This document shows, piece by piece, positions 55,958-63,839 of a DNA stretch of 64,000 nucleotides. The DNA lies in NCBI RefSeq assembly GCF_013249045.1, contig NZ_JABRWP010000009.1:1-64000 (forward strand), read 5' to 3'. A program made the position numbers and the translations under genes. This stretch comes from Winogradskyella eckloniae (lineage in GTDB: Bacteria > Bacteroidota > Bacteroidia > Flavobacteriales > Flavobacteriaceae). Position 1 is the stretch's first letter, and each line of letters begins with the position of its first letter. The notes below the pieces were generated by a model. It had not been told where the DNA came from. It saw nothing but the letters and a program-made list of their open reading frames with translations, and made no database searches.

Positions 55958-57330
55958 TGACTATTATTTAAATCTATAATTTTTACGCGTTTATTTCGTC
56001 TTAAATAACTTTGAATAATATGCTGAGAGTCTCTATCATTAGTCATTGGAGTAATGACAGATTTCAATATTTTTCTGTTGTTAATCTGCAGGTTGAGATC
56101 AAAATAACCCATTCCTTTAAAAATGCCATTTTCAATTAAAAACACCACCTTTTCACTGATATCTCTACCTTTATCTATAATAAGCATGTTCTTATTGTCG
56201 TAACTGTATTTTTCTTTTAGTTGTGCTATACGTTTGTTATACGCTTCAGGTGGTTCTTCGTTAATGCAAGCACCTTCACATTCTTTAACTTCGTACTTAA
56301 AACAGCTAGTTTTGGAAGTGTACAATCCTGTAAGCTTTTGGCATAGATTAAAGTCTTCTACGGCTTTAAATAAAAAATGTTTTCCGTTAGCTCTTGTGCT
56401 AAAGGTTGTGATAGGTTGGTCCTTTCTATCTGCTTTGTCTATTTGTAAATTGATAAAACCGTTACTGTCTGTAAAACTATAAAGCGCATGGGTAAAGATA
56501 CTACGTCTTAAAGCTCTATTAAAAATAGGCTTATTCTTTTTTATTTCTGCACTTTCTTTTAGTAAAGCGGCTAGTTCACTTCCTGTTTTTTCGTAAGTAA
56601 CAGTACTGACTAATTTCTGAATTTTTTTAGATTTAGAATTGGTTCCTGTAAAATGCTGAATTATGCGCTTTCTTATATTTTTACTTTTACCAATATAAAT
56701 GATGTCGCCATCTGCATTATGAATATAATAAACACCTGTATCTGCAGGCAATTCATCTATAATTGTATTGAGTTTTGGCGCAATTTTAGATTTTTGTTCA
56801 ATCTTAACTGCACCTTTTACTATAACTTTGTCTAAATCTTTGTTTAATAGCATTTTAAACAACTTTACAGTAGCCATAGCATCACCACTTGCTCTATGTC
56901 TATCACTCATTGGTATACCAAGAGCTCTGGTTAATTTACCTAAACTGTAGGATTCCATATCAGGTATCAACTGTTTAGATAACTCAACGGTACAAAGGGT
57001 TTTTCGTTTATAAGGAAAACCAAGGCGTTTAAATTCGGTTTTTAGAATTCTGTAGTCAAAAGAAGAATTATGAGCTACGAGGATACAATCTTCAGTAATT
57101 TCTACAATACGTTTTGCAACCTCATAGAATTTAGGTGCATTTCGTAACATGTTAGAATTTATACCTGTGAGATTAACCACAAAAGGCTGAATTTCGCGTT
57201 GCGGATTTACTAATGAAATAAATTGATCTGTTACTTTATGACCATCAAACTGATAGATAGCAATCTCTGTAATTCCTTCTTCATTGTACTTTCCACCAGT
57301 GGTTTCTATGTCTAATATTGCGTATATAAT
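55954..57330 (-). CDS. DEDDh exonuclease fused to a GIY-YIG nuclease, non-canonical start
   Basis: From the likely true N-terminus this is about 458 residues. Residues 1-160 form a DnaQ-like 3'-5' exonuclease: motif I LDIETTGG (Asp7, Glu9), motif II HNSSFDYRIL, motif III HRASGDAMAT. A GIY-YIG domain follows (about 199-285; GVYYIHNADGDIIYIGKSKN), like the Cho/UvrC N-terminus. The fusion is known in several bacteria and suggests nick processing in repair. Family members start at MYAILDIETTGG; here the matching codons are ATT-ATA-TAC at 57330-57322, with no ATG, GTG or TTG in frame between the stop at about 57367 and GTG at 57180. Starting at 57180 would delete motif I. The ATT or ATA is the best guess. 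Confidence 0.75.
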   Translation of the reverse strand: MIYAILDIETTGGKYNEEGITEIAIYQFDGHKVTDQFISLVNPQREIQPFVVNLTGINSNMLRNAPKFYEVAKRIVEITEDCILVAHNSSFDYRILKTEFKRLGFPYKRKTLCTVELSKQLIPDMESYSLGKLTRALGIPMSDRHRASGDAMATVKLFKMLLNKDLDKVIVKGAVKIEQKSKIAPKLNTIIDELPADTGVYYIHNADGDIIYIGKSKNIRKRIIQHFTGTNSKSKKIQKLVSTVTYEKTGSELAALLKESAEIKKNKPIFNRALRRSIFTHALYSFTDSNGFINLQIDKADRKDQPITTFSTRANGKHFLFKAVEDFNLCQKLTGLYTSKTSCFKYEVKECEGACINEEPPEAYNKRIAQLKEKYSYDNKNMLIIDKGRDISEKVVFLIENGIFKGMGYFDLNLQINNRKILKSVITPMTNDRDSQHIIQSYLRRNKRVKIIDLNNSQ

Positions 57331-57386
57331 GTTAGGTTGTTTGGGTCTGAAGTCGAAGGTAATAAAATTGAGGCAACGACTGTTAA

Positions 57387-58049
57387 TTATTTATTATAAT
57401 TTCTTACTCCAAATATACTACTTCCTACGCGAACCATAGTACTTCCGCAGTTAATTGCTAACTGATAATCGCCACTCATTCCCATACTTTTTATTTTTAA
57501 ATCTGGATTAGAGTTTTTAAGGTCTGAAAACGTGCTGTTTAGAAGTTTAAATTCTTGTTCCACCTGCTTCATGTTATCTGTAAAAGTGGCCATTCCCATT
57601 AAACCAACAACTTTTATATTTTTTAATTCTGAAAATTCCTCAGATTGAAGTAGCGTGGAAGCATCTTTTGCAGCCATGCCGAATTTACTATCTTCTTCAG
57701 CAATTTTAATTTGAAGTAAACAATTTATGGTTCTATCGTATTTTTTGGCCTGCTTGTTTATTTCTTTTAATAGTTTGAAACTGTCCACACCATGTATTAA
57801 GCTTACAAACTCAGCCATATATTTTACCTTATTGCGCTGCACATGACCAATCATATGCCACTCAATATCTTTTGGCATTTCGGCATGTTTATCTGCCATT
57901 TCTTGAATTTTGTTCTCGCCAAAAATGCGCTGACCAGCATTGTAAGCTTCCATTAGGTCTGAAACCGGTTTTGTTTTAGAAACAGCAACCAAGGTTACGT
58001 GTTCTGGTATGGTTGATTTTATATGCTGAAGGTTTTGTTCTATGCTCAT
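57387..58049 (-). CDS. YggS-family PLP-binding protein
   Basis: A 220-residue alanine-racemase-fold protein controlling pyridoxal-phosphate homeostasis. The PLP lysine is in LVAVSKTKPVSDL (about 19-31), with FGENKIQEM, WHMIGHVQRNKVKYM and GLMGMATFTDNM as further marks and GSTMVRVGSSIFG at the end. The start at 58049 (MSIEQNLQHIK) is chosen over two upstream ATGs whose coding lies inside the DUF1015 gene end. It follows that gene in the same direction. Confidence 0.93.
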   Translation of the reverse strand: MSIEQNLQHIKSTIPEHVTLVAVSKTKPVSDLMEAYNAGQRIFGENKIQEMADKHAEMPKDIEWHMIGHVQRNKVKYMAEFVSLIHGVDSFKLLKEINKQAKKYDRTINCLLQIKIAEEDSKFGMAAKDASTLLQSEEFSELKNIKVVGLMGMATFTDNMKQVEQEFKLLNSTFSDLKNSNPDLKIKSMGMSGDYQLAINCGSTMVRVGSSIFGVRNYNK

Positions 58050-58104
58050 TAATCTGCTTGCTTTTATTTTTACGCTTTTTATAGATTTAGAAATGCAAAG
58101 GTAT

Positions 58105-59343
58105 TTAATACTCATAAATAGTAATAGCACTTCGTAATTTAGGTAAAATATAAGTGCTTTTTGGCGGCATGGTTAAACCTTCGTCTGCAATTTGTTTCAT
58201 TTGCGCAACGTTTGAAGGACACATACCAAAACCAACTTTAAATTCGCCACTATCTACACTACTTTTAATGGTAATCATTTCGTGTTTTCCGTTAACGTAA
58301 GAAATCCGATTATCGTGTCGTAAATCTTCAATGCCTAAAATAGGTTGCAATATGGTTTTGTACAATAATTGTGCATCTAATTGGTCTAAAGCCGTTTTAA
58401 AATTATAATTTGTTTTTCTTAAATACAATGAATAAAATTCGCCATCTAAATACATACTAAAATGATGTGGTTTTGATGGATTATAAGGCATTATGCCTCT
58501 GTTTTCAATACGATAAAAAGCATCTAGCTTTATTAAAAATTCTTCTTTTGTTAAGCCGTTTAAATCTTTGATGAGTCTATTAAATTCATGAATCACTAAA
58601 TCCGATTCCGGAATTAAATACGACATAAAATAGTTGTAAGATTCACTACCATTATGGTTTGGGTTTTTCGCCTTTTCATCTTTATAAAGTAAATAAGATG
58701 ATGATGATCTATGATGACCATCTGCAATATAAATCGTTTCCATTTTTTGAAACTCTTTTTGAATTGTCTCAATAGTGTCTGCATTATCAATCTTCCATAA
58801 ATAATGCGTGTCTCTATACGTCATCGTGAACTCAAACTCGGCATGTGTTTTTTGAGTTTCAGTTATAATCTTTTCAATTACCGAATTGTCAGGATAGGTG
58901 AGTAGTACAGGCTCGGCATTAAAGCCAACATTTTTAAGATAATTTTTAAAGGTTTCTTCGCGTTTTGCAATGGTGTCTTCGTGTTTTTTTATAATATTTC
59001 TCTCGTAATCCTCAGCACTTGTTGCCGCGATAATGCCACAAAATTCTTGACCATGTCTATTTACAATTTTGTAGACATAAAATGATGGCTTTTCATCTTG
59101 AACAAAAACACCATCTTCCTTAAATTCTAAATATCTATTTCTTACAAGTTTATAGCGTTCTTCGCCAGTCACTTCTTGCGCATATTTATAACCAGGATTT
59201 ATAACATGAAGAAAACTATATGGATTATATGCCATGCGAGATTCGCGTTCATCTAAAGTATAACTCTGATAAGGACGTGAGGCAACAAGACCAACAATAG
59301 CTCTGGTTGGTTTTACAGCTTTAAACGGGATTATTTTTGACAT
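58105..59343 (-). CDS. DUF1015-family protein
   Basis: A 412-residue cytosolic protein of the DUF1015 family: N-terminal IPFKAVKPTRAIVGLVASRPYQ, YNPYSFLHVINPG, and the conserved centre IYIADGHHRSSSSYLLY (about 200-216). The YNP...IADGHHR pattern is diagnostic. Relatives have been linked to serine phosphorylation through a ParB/sulfiredoxin-like fold; no experimental role is known to me for this branch. It lies downstream of the 3-hydroxyacyl-CoA dehydrogenase gene, from which it is separated by a palindromic repeat. Confidence 0.9.
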   Translation of the reverse strand: MSKIIPFKAVKPTRAIVGLVASRPYQSYTLDERESRMAYNPYSFLHVINPGYKYAQEVTGEERYKLVRNRYLEFKEDGVFVQDEKPSFYVYKIVNRHGQEFCGIIAATSAEDYERNIIKKHEDTIAKREETFKNYLKNVGFNAEPVLLTYPDNSVIEKIITETQKTHAEFEFTMTYRDTHYLWKIDNADTIETIQKEFQKMETIYIADGHHRSSSSYLLYKDEKAKNPNHNGSESYNYFMSYLIPESDLVIHEFNRLIKDLNGLTKEEFLIKLDAFYRIENRGIMPYNPSKPHHFSMYLDGEFYSLYLRKTNYNFKTALDQLDAQLLYKTILQPILGIEDLRHDNRISYVNGKHEMITIKSSVDSGEFKVGFGMCPSNVAQMKQIADEGLTMPPKSTYILPKLRSAITIYEY

Positions 59344-59356
59344 GTTTTTAAGTTTT

Positions 59357-59406
59357 CAGTCTCAGTTTTCAGTCTTGGTTATGTGTACATCTGAAAACTG
59401 AGACTG
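59357..59406. repeat. Intergenic inverted repeat
   Basis: Perfect 16-base inverted repeat CAGTCTCAGTTTTCAG (59357-59372) and CTGAAAACTGAGACTG (59391-59406), 18-base spacer. The left arm contains a tandem of TTTTCAGTC (59353-59375). It fills most of the 70 bases between two minus-strand genes and has no T run, so it is not a plain terminator. Confidence 0.85.
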
Positions 59407-59413
59407 CGACTGT

Positions 59414-60304
59414 TTACTTATCAAATTGCGAAGCAATTTTCTCAGCCTTTCGACTTTCGGAATAATCATAAAAACCCTCTCCAGATTTTACACCTAATTT
59501 TCCTGCCATAACCATATTAACAAGTAAAGGACATGGTGCATATTTAGGATTCTTGAAGCCATCATACATCACATTTAAAATAGACAAACAAACATCTAAA
59601 CCAATAAAATCGGCCAATTGTAATGGACCCATTGGATGTGCCATTCCCAATTTCATAACCGTGTCAATTTCGTCAACACCAGCAACGCCATTGTATAAGG
59701 TTTCAATAGATTCGTTAATCATTGGCATTAAAATTCGGTTAGCCACAAAACCTGGATAATCGTTAACTTCTGTTGGTACCTTACCTAAGGTTTTAGATAA
59801 TTCCATAATCGTAGACGTTACATCATCACTTGTGCTGTAGCCTCTAATAATTTCTACCAATTTCATTATTGGTACAGGATTCATAAAGTGCATACCAATA
59901 ACTTTTTCTGGTCTAGAGGTTACTGCAGCAATTTGTGTAATAGAAATAGAAGATGTGTTTGTAGCGAGAATAGTATTTTCATCACAAACGGCATCTAATT
60001 GTTTAAAAATTTTAAGTTTTAAATCTAAGTTTTCAGTTGCGGCTTCAACGACTAAATCTACATTTTTAACACCATCTTCTGTAGTGGTAAATGTTGTTAT
60101 GTTGCCTAATGTATAGGCTTTATCAGCTTCACTAATTTTTTCTTTAGCGACCATTCTATCTAAATTTCTAGAAATGGTATCCATGCCTCGTTTTAAAGAT
60201 GCTTCGCTAATATCTATAAGTTGAACGTTAAAACCAGATTGTGCAAAGGTGTGTGCAATGCCATTTCCCATGGTTCCTGCACCTATAACTGCTATGTTTT
60301 TCAT
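59414..60304 (-). CDS. 3-Hydroxyacyl-CoA dehydrogenase
   Basis: A 296-residue NAD-dependent dehydrogenase (hydroxybutyryl-CoA type). N-terminal AVIGAGTMGNGIAHTFAQSGFNVQLIDIS is the Rossmann fold; the catalytic His lies in VIGMHFMNPVPIMKLVEI (about 136-153), with the Glu in the same segment; NDYPGFVANRILMP and AHPMGPLQLADFIGLDV complete the dimer domain. Length is usual for the single-domain type (FadB C-terminal-like). It acts in fatty-acid or butanoate metabolism. No thiolase or hydratase is adjacent. Palindromic repeats flank it on both sides. Confidence 0.93.
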   Translation of the reverse strand: MKNIAVIGAGTMGNGIAHTFAQSGFNVQLIDISEASLKRGMDTISRNLDRMVAKEKISEADKAYTLGNITTFTTTEDGVKNVDLVVEAATENLDLKLKIFKQLDAVCDENTILATNTSSISITQIAAVTSRPEKVIGMHFMNPVPIMKLVEIIRGYSTSDDVTSTIMELSKTLGKVPTEVNDYPGFVANRILMPMINESIETLYNGVAGVDEIDTVMKLGMAHPMGPLQLADFIGLDVCLSILNVMYDGFKNPKYAPCPLLVNMVMAGKLGVKSGEGFYDYSESRKAEKIASQFDK

Positions 60305-60307
60305 AAT

Positions 60308-60434
60308 TAAAAGCCCCTTTAATTCCCCAAATGGGGAAAACTAAAGCGTTTATGTTAATATTAATTTTATGGTTTAATTTAATTTCTAGCCGTAACCATG
60401 TTCCCTTAATGATGCGAAGGGCTAGGGATGGGCT
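60308..60434. repeat. Palindromic intergenic repeat block
   Basis: Two structured parts in a gene-free 137 bases. First, TTCCCC-AAAT-GGGGAA (60323-60338). Second, a nested stem: AGCC/GGCT (60388-60391, 60431-60434), CCAT/ATGG (60396-60399, 60428-60431) and CCCT/AGGG (60403-60406, 60424-60427), with an inner CCCTT/AAGGG option. The GC content is unusual for this genome. It lies between an oxidoreductase gene and the 3-hydroxyacyl-CoA dehydrogenase gene on the same strand. Confidence 0.65.
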
Positions 60435-60441
60435 CCTTTTT

Positions 60442-61401
60442 CTAAAACTGATTAATTATCATGTTAGCAACACGCAAAGCTTCAGTACCATCGTGCAATG
60501 TTACGATAGGTTTAGTGTTGCTATTAATAGCATCTGCAAAAGTTTCTAGCTCATCTAAAATAGCATTGTTATTGGCTATTTCCGGGTTGTCAAAATAGAT
60601 TTGTTTCTTGATACCTTCTGCATTCTGAAGAATCATATCAAAATCGCCAGGATTATCAGGTGCGTCTTTCATTTTAACAACTTCACATTTTTTTTCTAAA
60701 AAGTCTACAGAGATGTAAGCATCTTTTTGAAAGAAACGTGTTTTACGCATATTTTTTAATGAAATTCTACTTGCTGTAAGATTGGCAACACAACCGTTTT
60801 TAAATTCAATACGCGCATTGGCAATATCTGGTGTTTCACTAACCACAGAAACTCCACTTGCAGAAATATGCTTTACAGGAGACTGAACTACAGATAGAAT
60901 AATATCAATATCATGAATCATTAAATCTAAAACCACAGGCACATCTGTACCACGAGGATTAAACTCAGCTAATCTGTGACACTCAATAAACATTGGGTTC
61001 TTAATTTGGTCTTTAACGCCTATAAATGCAGGATTAAAACGTTCTACATGACCAACTTGTCCTTTAACACCATGTTCTGCCACTAACGTTCTAATGGTTT
61101 CTGCCTCTTCTACAGTATTGGTTATTGGTTTTTCAATAAAAATATGTTTCCCTTTTTTAATGGCTTCTTTGGCGCAATCATAATGAGAAAGAGTAGGTGT
61201 AACTATATCTACAACGTCAACTAAATCAATCAATGCATCTATAGAATCATAGTATTTATAACCAAATTCTTCAACAACGCGTTTTGCATTTTCCGGATCC
61301 GCATCGTAAAACCCAATGAGATCATATTTATTGGATTGGTTTAGTAATCTTAAATGAATTTTTCCAAGGTGGCCAGCACCAAGAACTCCAACTTTTAGCA
61401 T
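60442..61401 (-). CDS. Gfo/Idh/MocA-family oxidoreductase
   Basis: A 319-residue NAD(P)-dependent oxidoreductase: Rossmann fold KVGVLGAGHLGKIHLRLL (about 3-20), then IFIEKPITNTVEEAETI with the EKP motif, VGHVERFNPAF (about 116-126) and the C-terminal alpha/beta domain. The start at 61401 is chosen because a promoter -7 box covers 61417-61424. Substrate unknown. Family members act on sugars and inositols; the one here has a short N-terminus like those next to lipid-A or UDP-sugar genes, but no such genes are nearby. Confidence 0.9.
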   Translation of the reverse strand: MLKVGVLGAGHLGKIHLRLLNQSNKYDLIGFYDADPENAKRVVEEFGYKYYDSIDALIDLVDVVDIVTPTLSHYDCAKEAIKKGKHIFIEKPITNTVEEAETIRTLVAEHGVKGQVGHVERFNPAFIGVKDQIKNPMFIECHRLAEFNPRGTDVPVVLDLMIHDIDIILSVVQSPVKHISASGVSVVSETPDIANARIEFKNGCVANLTASRISLKNMRKTRFFQKDAYISVDFLEKKCEVVKMKDAPDNPGDFDMILQNAEGIKKQIYFDNPEIANNNAILDELETFADAINSNTKPIVTLHDGTEALRVANMIINQF

Positions 61402-61416
61402 ATATTCAGTTTTTAA

Positions 61417-61424
61417 CAAAAATA
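61417..61424 (-). promoter_or_regulatory. Promoter -7 box for the Gfo/Idh/MocA gene
   Basis: On the minus strand TATTTTTG matches TAnnTTTG. It overlaps an in-frame ATG at 61419, which therefore lies at or before the transcription start, and supports the ATG at 61401. Confidence 0.6.
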
Positions 61425-61552
61425 GTCGTTTTCGTTCAGAAATTGAAAAAAGAAAATGGAAATTACTGAGAAATCATTAATTAAATTTTGATTGAATTCT
61501 TTCTTTGAAATTCTCCTTCTTTAAATTAATTTAGCGTAAACTAAACTACATT

Positions 61553-62194
61553 TTGAAAGATACATTTAAGCATCAAGGAATGCGCCAACAACTTGTTGAT
61601 ACACTTGTAAAAAAAGGAATAAAAGACCAAAACGTTTTAAAAGCCATTAATAAAATTCCAAGACATTTTTTTATGGATTCTGGCTTTATTGACCATGCGT
61701 ATCAAGATAAAGCATTTCCTATTGCGGCAGACCAAACCATTTCTCAGCCTTATACTGTTGCGTTTCAATCTGAATTATTACAAATACAACCAGGTGATAA
61801 AGTCTTAGAAATAGGAACAGGTAGTGGCTACCAAACTGCTGTACTTTTAGAACTTGGTGCAAAAGTTTATAGTATAGAGCGTCAGCAAGAACTTTTTAAA
61901 AAGACCTCTAAATTTTTACCTAAAATTGGTTACAGAGCCAAAAGTCTCATTTTTGGTGATGGTTACAAGGGATTGCCTGTTGAAGCGCCTTTTCAAAGTA
62001 TCATTGTAACAGCTGGTGCACCATATGTGCCTAATCCATTGTTGAGTCAGTTAACCATTGGAGGACGTTTAGTAATCCCAGTTGGTGATGATGTACAAGT
62101 CATGACTATGTTTATTAGAAAAGGACCAAAGGAATTTGAAAAACACGAATTTGGTGATTTTAGATTTGTGCCTATGTTAGAGGATAAGAATTAA
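61553..62194 (+). CDS. pcm: Protein-L-isoaspartate O-methyltransferase
   Basis: Repairs isoaspartyl residues in aged proteins by methylation. The 213-residue protein starts at TTG (61553), the only plausible start near the family N-terminus. AdoMet motif I is KVLEIGTGSGYQTAVLLELGA (about 84-104), preceded by QTISQPYTVAFQSELL; PFQSIIVTAGAP (about 143-154) and GGRLVIPVGD follow. Length is normal. It is divergent from the oxidoreductase gene. After its stop, 127 bases up to the convergent gene show no evident terminator. Confidence 0.94.
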   Translation: MKDTFKHQGMRQQLVDTLVKKGIKDQNVLKAINKIPRHFFMDSGFIDHAYQDKAFPIAADQTISQPYTVAFQSELLQIQPGDKVLEIGTGSGYQTAVLLELGAKVYSIERQQELFKKTSKFLPKIGYRAKSLIFGDGYKGLPVEAPFQSIIVTAGAPYVPNPLLSQLTIGGRLVIPVGDDVQVMTMFIRKGPKEFEKHEFGDFRFVPMLEDKN

Positions 62195-62321
62195 GATAAA
62201 TCAAGCAAGAACATTGTATTTATTAATTTTACGACAAAAGTAACATGTAGCTATTTTTGTTTTGATTGTAATTTTCTGCATTTTTCTTAATATTCTCTAG
62301 AATTGTAGAATCGATAGTTGT

Positions 62322-62831
62322 TCAGATTTCAGATAATAACTCATTCATTTTACGGTTGAATATACCTAAGATTTGTTCTTCTCTCTTGTGAATATTTGTA
62401 ATAATACAACCGCTTGAAATGGTTAAAAAAATAATTGGCTTATCGTATTTGAAATCATGTTCCACTCCATATCTTGAACCTAAACCTCTAGAAAAGTTAA
62501 ATAAATAGTATTTTTCCTTGCTAAAAAAGTATCTCGCTATAAATTCAATCCTTTTTTCTAGTTCCTTAGTGTTATTTTCTGTTATTAAGTCGAGACCAGC
62601 TGAATATACTCTTTTAATTGAGGCTATTGTATTTAATTCAGAATTAAGTTTAATTCTTAATTCTGAATTTGTAATAAATTGATTAATTGAATCAATTTTA
62701 TGAGATAAAACTTCATTTATTAGTTCAAGATCCTTGTTCTCTTTGTTAAATATTTCTTCAGCATTAACATCATCTTGTGAATACGAGTATCCAAAAGCTA
62801 AAAATAACAATAGATAAACTTTTACTTTCAT
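62322..62831 (-). CDS. Small exported protein, unknown function
   Basis: A 169-residue protein from the ATG at 62831: signal peptide 1-18 (LAFGYSYSQ) and a mostly helical mature part (ELINEVLSHKIDSINQFITNSELRIKLNSEL). An aromatic region KEKYYLFNFSRGLGSRYGVEHDF follows. No family is recognised. The ATG further upstream lies within the preceding gene and would not give a signal. It starts 4 bases after the NTF2-like gene stop, so the three genes 62322-63818 form an operon. Confidence 0.68.
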   Translation of the reverse strand: MKVKVYLLLFLAFGYSYSQDDVNAEEIFNKENKDLELINEVLSHKIDSINQFITNSELRIKLNSELNTIASIKRVYSAGLDLITENNTKELEKRIEFIARYFFSKEKYYLFNFSRGLGSRYGVEHDFKYDKPIIFLTISSGCIITNIHKREEQILGIFNRKMNELLSEI

Positions 62832-62835
62832 AACC

Positions 62836-63360
62836 TTATTCTTTTGGTAAATAGTCCTCAGGAATTGGATTTTCTTCAGATTCTTGCGTCCAATAAATAT
62901 TAATAATCCACCAACGTTTACCGTCGTTAAATAACTGAACACTATTAATACCTCTCATAAAAGGTGTTGTGTCGTCTTTACTTTTAAAGGCTTGGTAAGT
63001 TGTGAAAACGTGAGCCATATTGCCAAAGGTTTGCGTTTTTCTGCTGATTTCTACTTCGTGAAAACCGTTTTCTACTAACCAATTTCCAGCTGTAGAAATA
63101 TAATCGTCTGGTGACATATAGCGTATAACGTTTTCGCCTTTGTTGTTTTTGTTGGTTGCGATGAGTTTTGCATCTTTTTTTAAGAGGTGTTTAAACAAAT
63201 CCCAATCGCGTTTAACGCCTTTATCTCCTGATATTACGGAGTATAATGTGGCAATTGTACTGTCTATAGTAGCAACGTTTTTAGTATAGTCTTTTTTTTC
63301 TTCTTGTGCTGAAACATTAAGAGTAAATAGTACTAAGATAAGTACAAAATAATTTTTCAT
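62836..63360 (-). CDS. NTF2-like exported protein
   Basis: A 174-residue protein with signal peptide 1-18 (LNVSAQ). The mature part has the SnoaL/NTF2-like plan: helices (VATIDSTIATLYSVISGDKGVKRDW), then strands with GFHEVEISRKTQTFGNMAHVFTTYQAF and NSVQLFNDGKRWWIINIYW. The cone-shaped fold binds small ligands in many settings; no catalytic residues can be assigned. Middle gene of a three-gene unit of small exported proteins. Confidence 0.78.
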   Translation of the reverse strand: MKNYFVLILVLFTLNVSAQEEKKDYTKNVATIDSTIATLYSVISGDKGVKRDWDLFKHLLKKDAKLIATNKNNKGENVIRYMSPDDYISTAGNWLVENGFHEVEISRKTQTFGNMAHVFTTYQAFKSKDDTTPFMRGINSVQLFNDGKRWWIINIYWTQESEENPIPEDYLPKE

Positions 63361-63362
63361 AA

Positions 63363-63818
63363 TTAATCTTGTTTAATAAAATCGTTAGGGTCAAAGCCAT
63401 AATAGAATTTATTTATTAATCCATTTGAACTTTCTAAGTTCACAATATCCATTAATTCTTCAAAATACAGACAGATGCGTTCTCTATCTTCAGAATCAAA
63501 ACCTAATTCTAATTCAGGAAATTTTGAAAGGCCATTTTTTATAACCATTAAATAGTCAATATTTGTTAATTCTTCAAATTCCGAAACTTTCTTGAATTCA
63601 ACAGCAACCTCATTGATTTTTTCAGTTAGGATTGGTTTCAGTTTTTCATCTGAAATTCCTGGATATGTGTTTTCACTAATAAATTTTTCTTTTTCAATAA
63701 AGGCTTTAAAAAGCTTATTTGCATTTATAGGTGTTTGCATTTGTATTGTGTCTTGAGCATAGCTAATCGTTACTCCTAAAGTTAACAATAATAATAAAGA
63801 TGATTTGAAAAATTTCAT
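63363..63818 (-). CDS. Small exported helical protein (DUF4844-like)
   Basis: A 151-residue protein with signal peptide about 1-21 (TISYAQ). The mature protein is helical and acidic: NANKLFKAFIEKEKFISENTYPGI, EKINEVAVEFKKVSEFEEL, DYLMVIKNGLSKFPEL and SEDRERICLYFEELMDIVNLESSNGL. From memory this resembles the Bacteroidota family DUF4844, function unknown. It ends 2 bases before the NTF2-like gene and starts 21 bases after the DUF5686-like gene stop. Confidence 0.65.
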   Translation of the reverse strand: MKFFKSSLLLLLTLGVTISYAQDTIQMQTPINANKLFKAFIEKEKFISENTYPGISDEKLKPILTEKINEVAVEFKKVSEFEELTNIDYLMVIKNGLSKFPELELGFDSEDRERICLYFEELMDIVNLESSNGLINKFYYGFDPNDFIKQD

Positions 63819-63839
63819 TATAAAATTTAAACTATAAAC

